Below, piece by piece: positions 53,690-64,000 of a DNA stretch of 64,000 bases. The notes beneath the pieces are model-generated. The model did not search any database, was not told where the DNA came from, and saw nothing but the letters and a program-made list of their open reading frames with translations. A program made the position numbers and the translations under genes. Position 1 is the first letter of the stretch; every line of letters starts with the position of its first letter. Source of the stretch: Platerodrilus igneus (lineage: Eukaryota; Arthropoda; Insecta; Coleoptera; Lycidae); contig JARFIW010000110.1 of assembly GCA_036346225.1 (NCBI GenBank), forward strand, positions 1-64,000. Direction: 5' to 3'.

Positions 53690-53910
53690 TGTTGAATTTT
53701 AAAAAAATTATTTTAAACCTCCGTCATGAGTTAGTTTTACTACGTGCTATAATTAATCCTACACCTGATGAAAAATAAGAGTTGTTTTAAACAAAGTTTT
53801 ATAGAAAATGCCATGCGTTGCACAAAATTACGATTTTCATATTCCATTTACAAGATGGCATGAATATCAACTTCTACAAGAAACGCAACATCAGATTAAT
53901 AGATTCTATT
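53690..53910 (+). pseudogene. Polinton major capsid protein fragment (opposite orientation)
   Basis: Plus-strand DNA matching the complement of 43250-43480 in the inner element: RHELVLLR-like sequence, then NPTPDE, and after a frame change PCVAQNYDFHIPFTRWHEYQLLQETQ. Only the middle of the gene remains. Its direction matches the older Polinton's gene at 50956-51304. Confidence 0.75.
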
Positions 53911-54059
53911 TTTTGGCTAAATTTTCACTTAAACAAAATGGGAGTATTTTAATATTTTCTATGCAATATAGGTTAATTGCGAGATTGTTGAGCTTCTTAA
54001 TTTTTTATTTCTTTTAATGCAATTGGAAACGAATGTGATTGTAGCGTAATACTGAATAA

Positions 54060-54330
54060 AAAAAGATACAATGTTGATCGTTATCGGTATTTTTGCTGAG
54101 AGCATCATTATTTTTGCTTACATACTGTTATTCATTAGAATAATTAGATAGCTGAATATATAAAATTTTCATTTGCAATTTTTTTCAAAAAACGATGCAA
54201 ATTTGTAATTTTTTTTTCTAAAGTGTCAGTACTGTTTCAATACTGAAATGAATAAAAAAAACAGTATGTAAGCAAAAATAATGGTGCTCTTAGCAACATA
54301 ACGAATTTGGTTCATTGTCTGAAAAATTGC
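54060..54330. repeat. Inverted junction between two Polinton relics
   Basis: Sequences CTTACATACTGTT (about 54117) and AACAGTATGTAAG (54260), each with flanking sequence (for example GCATCATTATTTTTG and CAAAAATAATGGTGC), form an inverted repeat. The left arm is the reverse of inner-element bases 27420-27515 and the right arm is the same segment in forward direction. It marks where relics of opposite orientation meet. Confidence 0.65.
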
Positions 54331-54579
54331 AAATATGCATTTTTTATAGTTATCATGCAAGATATCGAAATTGCTTTATTTTCTGAAAAAATTGCAAATG
54401 TCTAATTTTATAGCTATTTACCTTAGGTCATGAATCAAAACGTAAATAAAGATGATTTTAACAACTGCTTCCAAAAGCAATTCTCTATGCAATTATTTTG
54501 ATTGCAATTTTGCATTATTCTGAAACTTGCTTATTAAACTTTTACAGTAGTGTTTTTGCTTACATCAGAACATATTTAT

Positions 54580-55070
54580 GTATAAATAGTCAATAAATTT
54601 CTACAGATATTAATTATAAAGTAATTTAGTTAGTGACCGAAGTTAGTAGTGATATTTTAAAGCTAACAGTGAAATGTTACACTCGAAGGTAAATATAAAC
54701 AATCATGATCTGCTTAAAGAGGGTGTTCAACATTTATTCCCGTTTCGGACTTTATAACTATTTACATTTTTGATTCAGTATTACGCTACAATTCCAATTG
54801 CATTAAAAGACAGAATATTAATTCTAAATATTTAATGTATTTTGATGTTAATAATTTATATGGGGCTGCAATGTCTGAATATCTTCCATATGGAAAATTT
54901 GAATTTTTTAGGTGGCACCAGTCCAGAAATAGTACGTTTAGACGTACTTAATATTCCCGAAGATTTTGATGTAGGATATATTTTTTAAATGCGATTTACA
55001 CTACCCAGTATCTTTACATGAAATTCACAGTGACTTGCCTTTGACACCTGAACATGTAAAATAATAATAA
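54580..55070 (+). pseudogene. polB: Heavily deleted Polinton DNA polymerase relic
   Basis: Short pieces that match the inner polymerase in order with large deletions between them. They correspond to inner positions near 32340, 32995-33070, 33185-33240 and 34825-35060 (including the NLYGAAMSEYLPYG motif-A region at about 54855). Frames are broken and no catalytic set remains. Confidence 0.8.
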
Positions 55071-55560
55071 TAAATAGACTGTGATTGCTAAATGATTTAT
55101 TGTTTTTTCATAATTTGTAAAGATACAGTAATAAAGTAATTATAATATTCTTATGCTGTTTGAGAGTGGATTGTATTTGACTATCTTATCATGAAGTATA
55201 AGGCAATGACAAGATGTATTTGGCAAAACGTTTCTGCTAGTTTCAAATTCTAATCTAATATCGACAGTACCAGATTTTAACGCTCCGTTTTGTCTAGAAT
55301 AATCTATGACTGCTAATGGCGCAATACTTCGTAAATCTTCAGGATTAAAAAGTGGTTAATTTTCCTTTTCGTAGTATGATTGCTGAAATTGGGCATACAT
55401 CTCATATAACAACGCAGTCTGTTTATTTTCGAACTTCAAATTTAAGTTATCGTACGGGAAAATCGTACGGGTATGGTCCTAATATATTGCAAGTATTCAT
55501 CTGATGGATTAACATCTGGTATGTAATTAGTGTTTTTTTAATACGTCAGCTGTAACTTTT
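55070..55560 (-). pseudogene. Polinton major capsid protein C-terminal relic
   Basis: Matches inner positions 42905-43200 (end of the capsid gene and its 3' flank). Past about 55340 it continues with capsid sequence that the inner copy has lost: YEMYAQFQQSYYEKEN and an upstream VNPSDEYLQY-type stretch. Frameshifts and an in-frame stop are present. The order polymerase then minus-strand capsid is the same as in the inner element. Confidence 0.75.
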
Positions 55561-57060
55561 GGCATAACAGACAAATAAGTTTTTGTTTGTTCACGTGGAA
55601 ATTTCCTAGTTCATTATGTGAATGACAAACAAGTTATTTTTAAACTTTGGTGAAAGGAATCTATAAACCTTCACTTTTAATCTTTGTATTAGTACTAACA
55701 AAAAATGGTAGATGGCGATATAAAGATAGAAAAGGTTAACTTTCAGAATTAACAAAAATTAAAGCTATTTTAGAGAACTAAATTGTTTCATTTTGCTTTT
55801 CATTAATTAATGATTGAAATATTTTACCATTTAATGTGAAGTCTATGTAGTACTACCAAGACCAAGTAAAGTTGTAATATAAATTTAATTAATCCAAAAA
55901 CTCAAATTTAAACATTTACAAGAATAAATTCTTGCTAGACTCTAATAATGTAAAAACTACATTGCTTTATTTTTGTGAGATGTTGATGTTGAAATTATTA
56001 CCAAGTACAAATGTACATATTTTTCATTATCATAATTTATATCAAATTTTTTAAAGATGATGTTTTGTAAATAATTTTAAACTGCAACTTAAAGGAATAG
56101 ATATTCATTTTGTTCAAGACTATGATTATTAGTTGGAATGAATGAGGGTTGATTCTTATTAATTATGAATTTTTTTGAAATGAATGCACAAAAAGGTGTT
56201 AGCCTTGTTTTAATCTGTTTACAGGTGTAGCAGTGCATCTTTAAAGGTCAATATCGAGCCATAAGATAAGAAAACTTTAAGGATCGTGTTCTCGTGATAT
56301 TTTTTGTATAGCCGTATTTGAGTATAGGTTTCCGCATTCGCCTTATACAAAAGACTCAAGTTGGGTCTTCTTAGTATACAAAAATTTGGTGGCGCCATAT
56401 TCACTATATTTTGGTCGCAGTCCAACCCCGATCCAAAGCTCATGTTCTACCCAGAGCAAATCGCTCGACTAGCCGACTAGACAAACATTATTAAACAAGA
56501 CTCTACACCAGATGATTTGGAACGAAAACCTCTTTCCACACTTAAATGCACTCACACAAAAAACCACGGCACTCATCTACCAACGTTATCTTGACGGATA
56601 AAAGACACAAACAAAACTACCCGGACAGAAACATTAAAGTACCACCTCTCCTTGGACCGAGGCTCTGCCACGGATACCGATCTCCTGGAATTCCAAGAGC
56701 TCTGCTCTTGACTACCAAAAGCAACAAGATCAAACCATTAAACCGACTTTGAAACGATCCAATCGCCTAATATGTAGAATTTGCATGCTTCTACATATTA
56801 GCAACCCTGTCTCTCACAAATAATAACCAACAGTAGTAGTATAAGTTAATTTTAAGTAGTAGAATAGGGAATTTCTTTTCTTTTTAACAAACGCTAAATT
56901 TTAAGAACTGACACATACCCGAGGCAAACAATACAGCAAACAAATCCTTTCGTCGGAAAGAACCTAATTTTTTATTTATGTAATAGTTATAAGTTCAAAC
57001 ATGTACAAAATTATACTAATTCAATCCAACCTTTTAGTAACCTGGGCAAACACAAACACA
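55561..57060. other. No recognisable gene; contains a perfect hairpin
   Basis: AT-rich DNA with short open frames (56219-56443 minus, 56546-56752 plus) that I do not recognise. A perfect inverted repeat (13-bp arms CTAATATGTAGAA, 9-base loop) lies at 56767-56801. Confidence 0.45.
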
Positions 57061-57061
57061 A

Positions 57062-57080
57062 ATTAACATTTCAAACACAC

Positions 57081-57132
<52 letters not shown>

Positions 57133-57358
57133 AACACACAAAACGCCTCTTATGCACTGTGCAAACACAAAACACCATTCACATATTTACATTGCCTTTT
57201 CAACATCTGGATTTCCGGCTGCCGATGGTCCAGACTGATAAGGCAGCATCCGATGAGCGTTCCTCTTTGACGATTGGGATATCCGGCTTCCGATGGGCCT
57301 GGTCCTAAAGGGGGAACGTAAGACGGATACGAACATCACACACAACACACATACACAC

Positions 57359-57415
<57 letters not shown>

Positions 57416-57630
57416 ACTTGAACACACGCTTCCATTTTCTTTTCAACATATAGATTTCTGGCTGCCGATGGTCCGGACCGACAAGGCAATGTCCGATGTG
57501 CGTTTTTCCTTGACGACTGGGATATTCGGTTGCCGATGGTCCTGGTCCTAGAGGGCTTACGTAACATGGACCAACATCACACACAACACATACACACAAC
57601 CATCTACCCCCCACATACAAAACACATGAT
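57062..57630. repeat. CA/CT microsatellites and a 242-bp tandem duplication
   Basis: A long CA run (about 57078-57131), a CT run (57361-57390) and a second CA run (57391-57416). Around them a 242-bp unit occurs twice: GGCTGCCGATGGTCC is at about 57218 and 57460, and CCTGGTCCTA at about 57299 and 57541. Within each unit a CCGATGG half-unit also recurs. Open frames here are products of the repeats, not genes. Confidence 0.8.
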
Positions 57631-57714
57631 GGTTACTTTCTGTGGGGAAGCCAAGTCTGCTTAAATTTCAGGTAGCAGACTACTGAAACGTTGGAACAAA
57701 TAAATAAAATAAAT

Positions 57715-58990
57715 AAAAACATCTGTATGGTCCGAAGGTTGTAAAGTCCGGGAGATGCAACAATTGACCAGCGTACAACGAATAACCGCGGTAAAGTCGG
57801 CAAAGGCGTACAGAACCACTCCCGCGGAAGCGGTCCTGGTGATCAGTAGGACTCTCCCTATCGAATATATCGTTAGAGAGATTAGAGACAGGAGATTAGT
57901 AAATACAGGGAAAGGGCGCGAAATCATCGAAGGTATTAATCTTAGCAATAGGGAAGTTGAAAGAAAAATCGTCGTGTCGGGATTAGGGCACGCGGCCGAT
58001 ATTAAAGGAATCGAGTTTGTCGAAGGTGATGGGGATGCGACGGGTATCAGAATTTATACGGACGGTTCACGTATGAACGATAGGCGAACAGGCGCGGCGT
58101 TTGTCGTGTATAAGCAGGAAAGGGACGTGTTTCGGTTTCAAACTAAACTTGCGAACTGGAGCACTATCTTCCAGTGCGAATTGGTAGCCATTCGAGAGGC
58201 AATCGATTACGTAATAAACCATACGGGCAGAGACGAGTATTATATAATCAGTGATAGTAAATAGGCGCTGAGGGGTTTAACAAATATGAACACTTCGACG
58301 GACCTCCAAGCGGACGTTTGGAGGATAGCGCGTACGGCGCTCGAGTTTCGACGCTTAAAGTTCTGTTGGGTTAGGTCGCACAATGGTAACGTAGGGAACG
58401 ATAGGACTGATGAATTAGCTAAAGATGCCACGACGGGCGACTTTCGGATAGCACATTCGTCGATACCGAGGTCTCTAATTAAAAGAAAGCTGCGCGAAAA
58501 GTCAATCCGACAATGGGAAGAGAGGTGGAACAACGCTGCCACGGGCAGGTTGACGCACAAATTCATACCGAGCATAGAAGCTAGAGGTAAGATCGCGGTG
58601 AAGCTCGATTATAAAATGGTGCAACTGATAACAGGGCACGGTGCCCTGAAAGCGTATTTACAAGATTCGGTTTAACCGATAATGACCGCTGCGAATGCGG
58701 TGAGGGCGCAGAGAGCGCAGAGCATGTGCTTTTCGACTGTCCACTCGAGGTGGCAAATCGAGGGTTAGCTGATATGAAATTGGCAGTAGTAGGGCTCGCA
58801 TGGCCAAAGAGCTTAGAGGAAGTTAGGGAAGTGGCTAGTTATAAGGCGTTCTGGACAGCCTTGAAAGAACTTGTGGGAAGGGCCCCGAGATTGGACGGTG
58901 ATAACCGCGCGTAAATCGGAGGGGATGGGGGAGGATTGAATATTTTTGATTTTGACTTGGCATGAGAAATGGACATGAACATGTATTACC
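57715..58990 (+). pseudogene. I/R1-type LINE: RNase H and C-terminal zinc region
   Basis: 3' end of a LINE of the I/LOA/R1 group. The post-RT region (LTSVQRITAVKSAKAYRT) is followed by RNase H with YTDGSRM (first Asp), FQCELVAIREA (Glu) and ISDSK (Asp). A TAG follows directly after SDSK and the frame continues with ALRGLTN and WVRSHNGNVGNDRTDELAK. A frame change near 58672 leads to the zinc motif CECGEGAESAEHVLFDC (about 58690-58740). The frame ends at 58914, followed by a short 3' UTR and an A-rich tail. It is truncated at its 5' side, near 57715. Its GC-rich codon use differs from its surroundings, suggesting a younger or foreign arrival. Confidence 0.85.
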
Positions 58991-60255
58991 TATATAAAAA
59001 AAATAAACTAAAAAAAAATTTTTTAAAATTAAAACAAAATTTAAAAAAAAGAAAAAAGATTATAATAATAATTAACTAAAAGCCTTAATATGCGCAACAA
59101 ATCCCCACACCACTAAAACAATTACTGTCTCACCTTAAACGCGCTGAATATCGGGAATAAATCAAAACATAAATAAATAAAACAAACTAAATCAAAAACC
59201 GTCATTCATTTAAATCAGTATAATAAATAAAGAAAATAAAATAGAGTGAAACCGCGCATCCCCCCAGGACTTAAAAGTGATAGTGATTGTGATTCCCCAG
59301 AACGTTTAGTGCATATCCGCCAGAACTTTAACAGTGCATATCCATTTCCCCTTAGCAATAAGGAATCAATAGACGTAAGAAGACGACCAGATCTTCGGAT
59401 GCTGGAGAAATTTATATACGAGATAAGAGTAAAATTGTGGCAGCTGTACTCGCATAAGCATTGATTTGTAGTGATAAGCAGATTTTGAAATATTTTAACA
59501 TGCACGTTTTATGTGTAATGGCTTTAGTAGATATAATGCTCATGCGATTGCATCTGATAATTTATTTGGGTGATGCTTTTGCTAATCTATGCACTGTTAC
59601 ATGCTTACGTTTTTAGATGTTTATTATTTATGTATATACTTATATTTATTTTATATTTATTCATATTTATAATTTATATTTACATTTTATATTTACCTTG
59701 CATGTATTATATTATTTCGTGGTTTGATTTGTATTTGCTGACGTTCTGCCGCCATTTTTGGTGGTATCATTTTTATAGGAACGAAGATTGTAATTGTGAA
59801 GATTGTAACTATAATATAAATCAGTTAGGGAATGATAGGGAAAGCTAGGGACGAATTTAGGCTAAAGATAAAATAAATTACTTAGATCAAGGAGCACGAA
59901 TTTGTTAATTTATAAAGTAGGCAAAATAGCTGGATTCACTATTAAAATATTTGGCGAATGCTTAGAAAATTTGAATCCATTTTAAAATAGCTAGATAGAT
60001 TTGGATAGTTTTAAGATGACCCTTCAGGTCGCAGCGGTAAGTAGAGCTAGTGACTGCTATCCGGTATTACGGATCCCTCACTTTTTACTTTTGCTTGTGT
60101 CTTGGCGATCTGGCACACTCCAAATCAACGCTAGGGATACCATTATTTAAACCCTATTTTTAGTTTTAGTTTCTGTTTGTTAGATCTTTATTTAGGACCG
60201 ATTAACTTTGAAGTTAGATTTTCATTTGAAGCACGTTTATTTTTCGCGTTTAAAC
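58991..60255. other. No recognisable gene; possible gypsy D leader
   Basis: A 72-residue open frame (59246-59464) and a Tyr/Phe-rich one (59570-59848) look like chance frames in AT-rich DNA. From about 60000 the base composition rises in GC and the sequence may be the leader of gypsy D, but no LTR or Gag was identified. Confidence 0.4.
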
Positions 60256-60285
60256 CCAATGCAGTACCTTTGGGTGGAGCATTGG
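60256..60285 (+). repeat. 30-bp hairpin block shared with the SINE tail
   Basis: Starts CCAATG and ends CATTGG, so the ends pair, with an inner ACC/GGT pairing. The same 30 bases with one difference form the 3' part of the SINE at 24228-24257 (other strand). Here it lies directly upstream of gypsy D coding sequence. Confidence 0.8.
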
Positions 60286-60289
60286 GGAC

Positions 60290-61102
60290 GTGGCCGCAAG
60301 TATAGCGACCCCTTATTCAAATTATAATGCCTTACAACTCGTTAAAAAACCCCTCGATAATCTCCCTCACTTACCTATCTCTATTGGTTCTCTAAATGTA
60401 ATCGCTTTATTGAACACGGGTTCGTCATGTTCTCTTATAAATAACGAAGGCTTACAGCAATTATCTGAACAAAACATTAAATTTCGGGTTATTCCCGAAA
60501 AAACCTTTATTAATCTAGCGGACGATATTAAAATATATGTAACTGGTTCCTTTAAATTAAAAATTCGAGTAGAGTCACTTGAACGTAATGTTCCATTTTT
60601 AATTGTACTTACGCTAGCTTACCCATTTTTACTTGGCGTTGACTTTTGCAAACTTTTTAATTTATCTCTATATTTTCAAGATTTTTCTTGGCAAGCTTCT
60701 CTCAAATCAAATTCTTGTGTGTCTGCTGGTATATCTAATAAAATTTCTCTTACCGATTCCCAGAATAAGATTCTTAACTCTACAATTGACAAATTTCGTA
60801 AATTAAACACTTATGAACTTGGTTGCGTTACTACCGCAACACATATTATCTCTACGGGTGATGCTGTTCCTTTTAAGGAACGTCAATATCCGTTGTCGCC
60901 TGCATTACAAAAACATTTGCATTCCGAAATAGATAAAATGCTCGAATCTGGTGTCAACTCTCCTTCAAATTCGCCATGGATGTCTCCCGTGTTATTAGTT
61001 CGTAAGAAAAATGACGAATGGCGTGTTTGCTTTGACAGAAGAAAGCTTAACTCTGTAACTGTGGCCGACGCCTATCCTTTACCCCGCACCGATTCTATCT
61101 GA
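60290..61102 (+). pseudogene. Gypsy D: protease and start of reverse transcriptase
   Basis: A 270-residue open stretch. The protease active site reads ALLNTGSSCSLI: Asn stands where the catalytic Asp of DTG should be. The end of the protease (FLLGVDF) and the RT start follow (YPLSPALQKHLHSEIDKMLESG, SPWMSPVLLVRKK, WRVCFDRRKLNSVT, AYPLPR). The frame is lost at 61102, before motif A. There is no recognisable Gag upstream. The first codon used here is GTG, and coding probably extends further upstream. Confidence 0.85.
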
Positions 61103-62172
61103 AGTCGGCTTTGAAATGCCAAATTTATCTCATCTATCGATCTTAGATAAGCTTTTTATCAGATCCCTTTTGACTTATCTTTACGTCCAAAAACTGCTTT
61201 TTGTGATCCTGGTCGGGGTCTTTTCGAATATAACTTCTTGCCGTTTGGTCTCTGTAATGCACCGCAAACTTTACAACGTACCATGGATCAAACGTTAGAT
61301 CCTATCTTACACCAAGAACGTGCCTTTGTATTTTTAGACGACATATTGGTCATTTCAAGTTCTTTTGAAGAACATATCGCTACACTCAATGAAGTTGCTG
61401 AACGCCTAAGTGCAGCAGGTATTAAAATAAATTAGAAGTGTCAATTTTGCTGTTCATCTCTTACATTTCTTGGCTTTATTATCGATGGAACTGATCTTCG
61501 GGCAGATTCTGCTAAAGTAGATGCCATTACCAAATTTAAAACACCAAAGACCGTTACCGAAATTAAACGTTTAGTAGGAATGATTATTTACTATCGCATT
61601 TTTCCACCTAATCTTTCAGCTATATCTACACCCATTACTGCCTTAATTAAAAATAAAAAAAAAACAGTCAATCTGTTAAATGGAACTCAGAAGCTCAGCA
61701 GGCTTTTCAACAAATTAAAACAGTAATTACTTCTGCACCTATCTTAATCTCGCCCAATTCTGACGAAAGATTTTATATACAAACCGATCCCTCACTTACT
61801 GGTCTAGGCGCAATGTTGTTTCAAGTAAGCATTGGATTAGAACACCCTATCGCTTATGCTAGTAGTGCTTTAACTTCTGCTGTACAAAAATATTAAGCTA
61901 TCGAACGTGAATTACTAGGGGTTATCTTTGGCATTGAAAAATTTAGAGGATATTTTGAAGGTACACATTTTATGGTAATTACCGATTGTGCAGCCCTCAC
62001 ATGGTTGAATAACTTAAAACAACCCGCAGGTCGTTTGGCAAGATGGAATTTGCGTATTTCTCAATATACCTTTGACGTTCGGCATAGACCTGGTAAATTA
62101 AATATCGTACCTGATGCCTTATCTCGTGATGTCGCTTCTCTTAACCTCCCAGATCTAATTCCTGATGCCTGA
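61103..62172 (+). pseudogene. Gypsy D: reverse transcriptase and RNase H, broken
   Basis: Motif A (SIDLR then a stop, then AFYQIP) is at about 61135-61165. PFGLCNAPQ and the catalytic FLDD are in the block 61238-61435. The thumb (FLGFIIDGTDLR) follows after a TAG. RNase H has QTDPSLTGLGA (Asp), ERELLGVIFG (Glu), ITDCAALTW (Asp) and VPDALSR at its end (about 62130). A run of A near 61665 shifts the frame and a TAA lies at about 61895. At least five breaks. Confidence 0.85.
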
Positions 62173-62181
62173 TATCTCGAC

Positions 62182-63420
62182 ATGATAAAGAAAGTTTCTG
62201 AAAATCCCGATAAATTTTCCACCTTCCGTGTAACAAATAATAGATTATATAAATTTGTATTTTCCTTATTTCGCAAAATCTCTAACATCCCTGAATGGAA
62301 ACTTGTAGTTCCTACCGCAAACCGCAGTGAAGTTCTTAAAATGTGTCACGACGACTCTATAGCTGCTCACCTCGGTGTTACAAAAACCTCAGCGAAAATA
62401 TTTGAATTATATTACTGGCCTAAATTAAAACAATCTGTCTGCCGCTATATTAGAAACTGTAAAATTTGCGGGCCTCAAAAGAGTTCTCAAGAACCTCGTT
62501 CTGGTTTAATGAGTAACTTCAAACGTGTATCTTATCCCTTTCAATTAGTATCGCTTTAATTATTAGGACCTCTCCCTCGATCAAAAAAAGGTAACCAATA
62601 TCTTTTAGTCGTCACCGATTGGTTTTCTAAATTTGATATGGTAAAACATTTAACTAAAGCCACATCTGCCGCTATAATTAAATTTCTAGAACAAAATGTA
62701 GTTCTTATCTTTGGTGTCCCTCAAATTATTCTCTGTGATAATGGGGCGCAATTTATCTCAAAAGATTTTCAAAATTTCGTTAAGAGGTATAAAGTACAAA
62801 AAATTTGATTTAACGCAAAATACCATCCCCAGGTAAACCCTACCGAAAGAGTAAATAGAGTCTTAATCCCTGCTATCTCTTCATATATATCGACTAAGAC
62901 CACACTAAGTGGGATGAAAATATCTTTAAAATCGCTCAAGCTTTGCGTACATTTAAACACGAAGCAACTCCATTCACTCCCTCATTTATTGTTTTTGGAA
63001 GATATACGCCAATTGATGGTAGTTATTACGGTTCAGTTCCAAATGATACTAACGTAATTGAATTTGACGAAAAAGTACGCTGGGACGAAGACCAACAATC
63101 ATTACCCTCTATCTTCAATGACGTTAGAAAAAATGTGTTAAAAGCTTAGAAAAAGAGTAAAGATCATTACAATCTGCGAAAATGAGATATTTCTTTTGCT
63201 TTAGGTGAACAGGTCTGGAAAAAGAATTATGTATTATCTGATGCTACGAAAAATTCTCTTCGAAATTAGCTCCAAAATTCATTTGATGTGAGGTCACTCG
63301 TGTTATTAGTCCATCATCTATGAATTCCAAGACACTGAACGAAAACGTCAAGGAAGATGGCATATCAAAAACCTTAAACCATAGAACCATCTGCTGACCC
63401 GAATGCTAATTAATTTTTCA
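62182..63420 (+). pseudogene. Gypsy D: integrase, inactivated
   Basis: The zinc-binding domain is at 62348-62480 (HDDSIAAHLGVTKT...CKICG). In the core, the codon where the first catalytic Asp belongs (before LLGPLPRS) is TAA (62558). The second Asp (LCDNGAQF) and, 35 residues on, the Glu (NPTERVNRV) remain, with another stop between them at about 62806. The C-terminal parts lie at 62943-63149 and, degraded, to about 63420. The element could not move by itself. Confidence 0.85.
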
Positions 63421-64000
63421 CGTTTCATTTCTTTTACGGTTTATCTAACGTTTTTTGCCCCTGCTATAAATTTGTTAACTTTATTTATCCATTTCTTTTC
63501 TCATACAGCATTTACCCTCTACACTTTTGCCATATTTACCTCATTTTAGTTATCTTTTTGCTGGCCGTTAATTTTTTCTTGAATTTATTGCTAGCCACAT
63601 GTCTGTTTATTATCTATGTTCCCCAGTATAACTCTGTTGCTTTATTTAATTAATCCTGGCACCTTTTCTCCACCAATTTATTTTGTTTTTAGCATTTATC
63701 TTACGTTGTTTAATTTCGTGGTGATTGTCGTAACTTTGGTTGCAATAACTCATTGAATTTTTACGATTGGTTTTAGCTGATGTTGAGTAGATGCTTTTTT
63801 CTTTGGGCTCACATAGGAGACGCAGTTGCAAAAAGCTAGGAGTTTCTATTCCATGCGTTTTTCTTCTGAATTATTACAGTCGCTCACCTTATTCTTTATC
63901 ATTACTTGTTTTTTCTTTTGTTAAATCATCAGAACATATAAACATTTTTTTGTTTGTTTTATATAACTTTGGGGTGAGGTGCTATCGCTTTTTATTGATA
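63421..64000. other. No recognisable gene; possible gypsy D 3' flank or LTR
   Basis: T-rich sequence with no coding signal. By position it could include the gypsy D 3' LTR, but no matching 5' copy was found. Confidence 0.35.

Noticed and set aside
57187..57567. A 126-residue protein with Val-Cys and Arg-Glu runs
   Set aside because: The frame is produced by CA/CT microsatellites and a 242-bp tandem repeat; no real domain.

Overview
This is an AT-rich animal nuclear DNA window, most likely from an arthropod and probably an insect. The evidence is the transposon mix: piggyBac, Merlin, RTE-type and I/R1-type LINEs, Ty3/gypsy, BEL/Pao, a tRNA-derived SINE and Polinton/Maverick. There are also GT-AG introns and eukaryotic poly(A) signals. 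I found no ordinary host gene, rRNA, functional tRNA or CRISPR array. Nearly everything recognisable is mobile DNA, most of it broken.

Layout. 1-2610: RTE-type LINE remnant whose 3' end is repeated in tandem. 2884-4982: piggyBac transposase remnant (minus). 5100-8260: nothing recognised. 8268-9726: gag-like and endonuclease parts of a jockey/CR1-group LINE, cut by a near full-length RTE LINE (9727-12945, minus). 13186-19249: two degraded gypsy elements back to back (minus). 21337-21807: Merlin transposase remnant. 22541-24199: third gypsy remnant (minus), split by a SINE with a 14-bp target duplication (24214-24512).

The centre is a Polinton/Maverick of 25,367 bp at 25589-50955. Its ends read AGT...ACT, it has long terminal inverted repeats, and it is flanked by the exact 6-bp duplication AGTCTA. 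It encodes protein-primed DNA polymerase B, major capsid protein, penton-like minor capsid protein, adenovirus-type protease, a pX/pVI-like protein, a phospholipase A2-domain protein, packaging ATPase, a chromodomain integrase, several conserved unknowns and a spliced coiled-coil gene. Two later insertions sit inside it: an RTE LINE (27524-31256, 10-bp duplication) and a structurally intact BEL/Pao retrotransposon (35124-41567, 5-bp duplication TCAAC) that splits the polymerase gene. Without them the element is about 15.2 kb. Most of its genes carry stops or frameshifts, so it is not autonomous, but it carries most of the gene set for replication, integration and virion formation.

The Polinton inserted into an older, related Polinton (24527-25588 and 50956-about 55560). 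The target was that copy's version of a gene the inserted element also carries at 49634-50134, so the uninterrupted target sequence can be read inside the element. To the right, 50956-55560 is a graveyard of deleted Polinton pieces in both orientations. 57062-57630 holds tandem and microsatellite repeats, 57715-58990 the 3' end of an I/R1-type LINE, and 60290-63420 a fourth, dead gypsy element.
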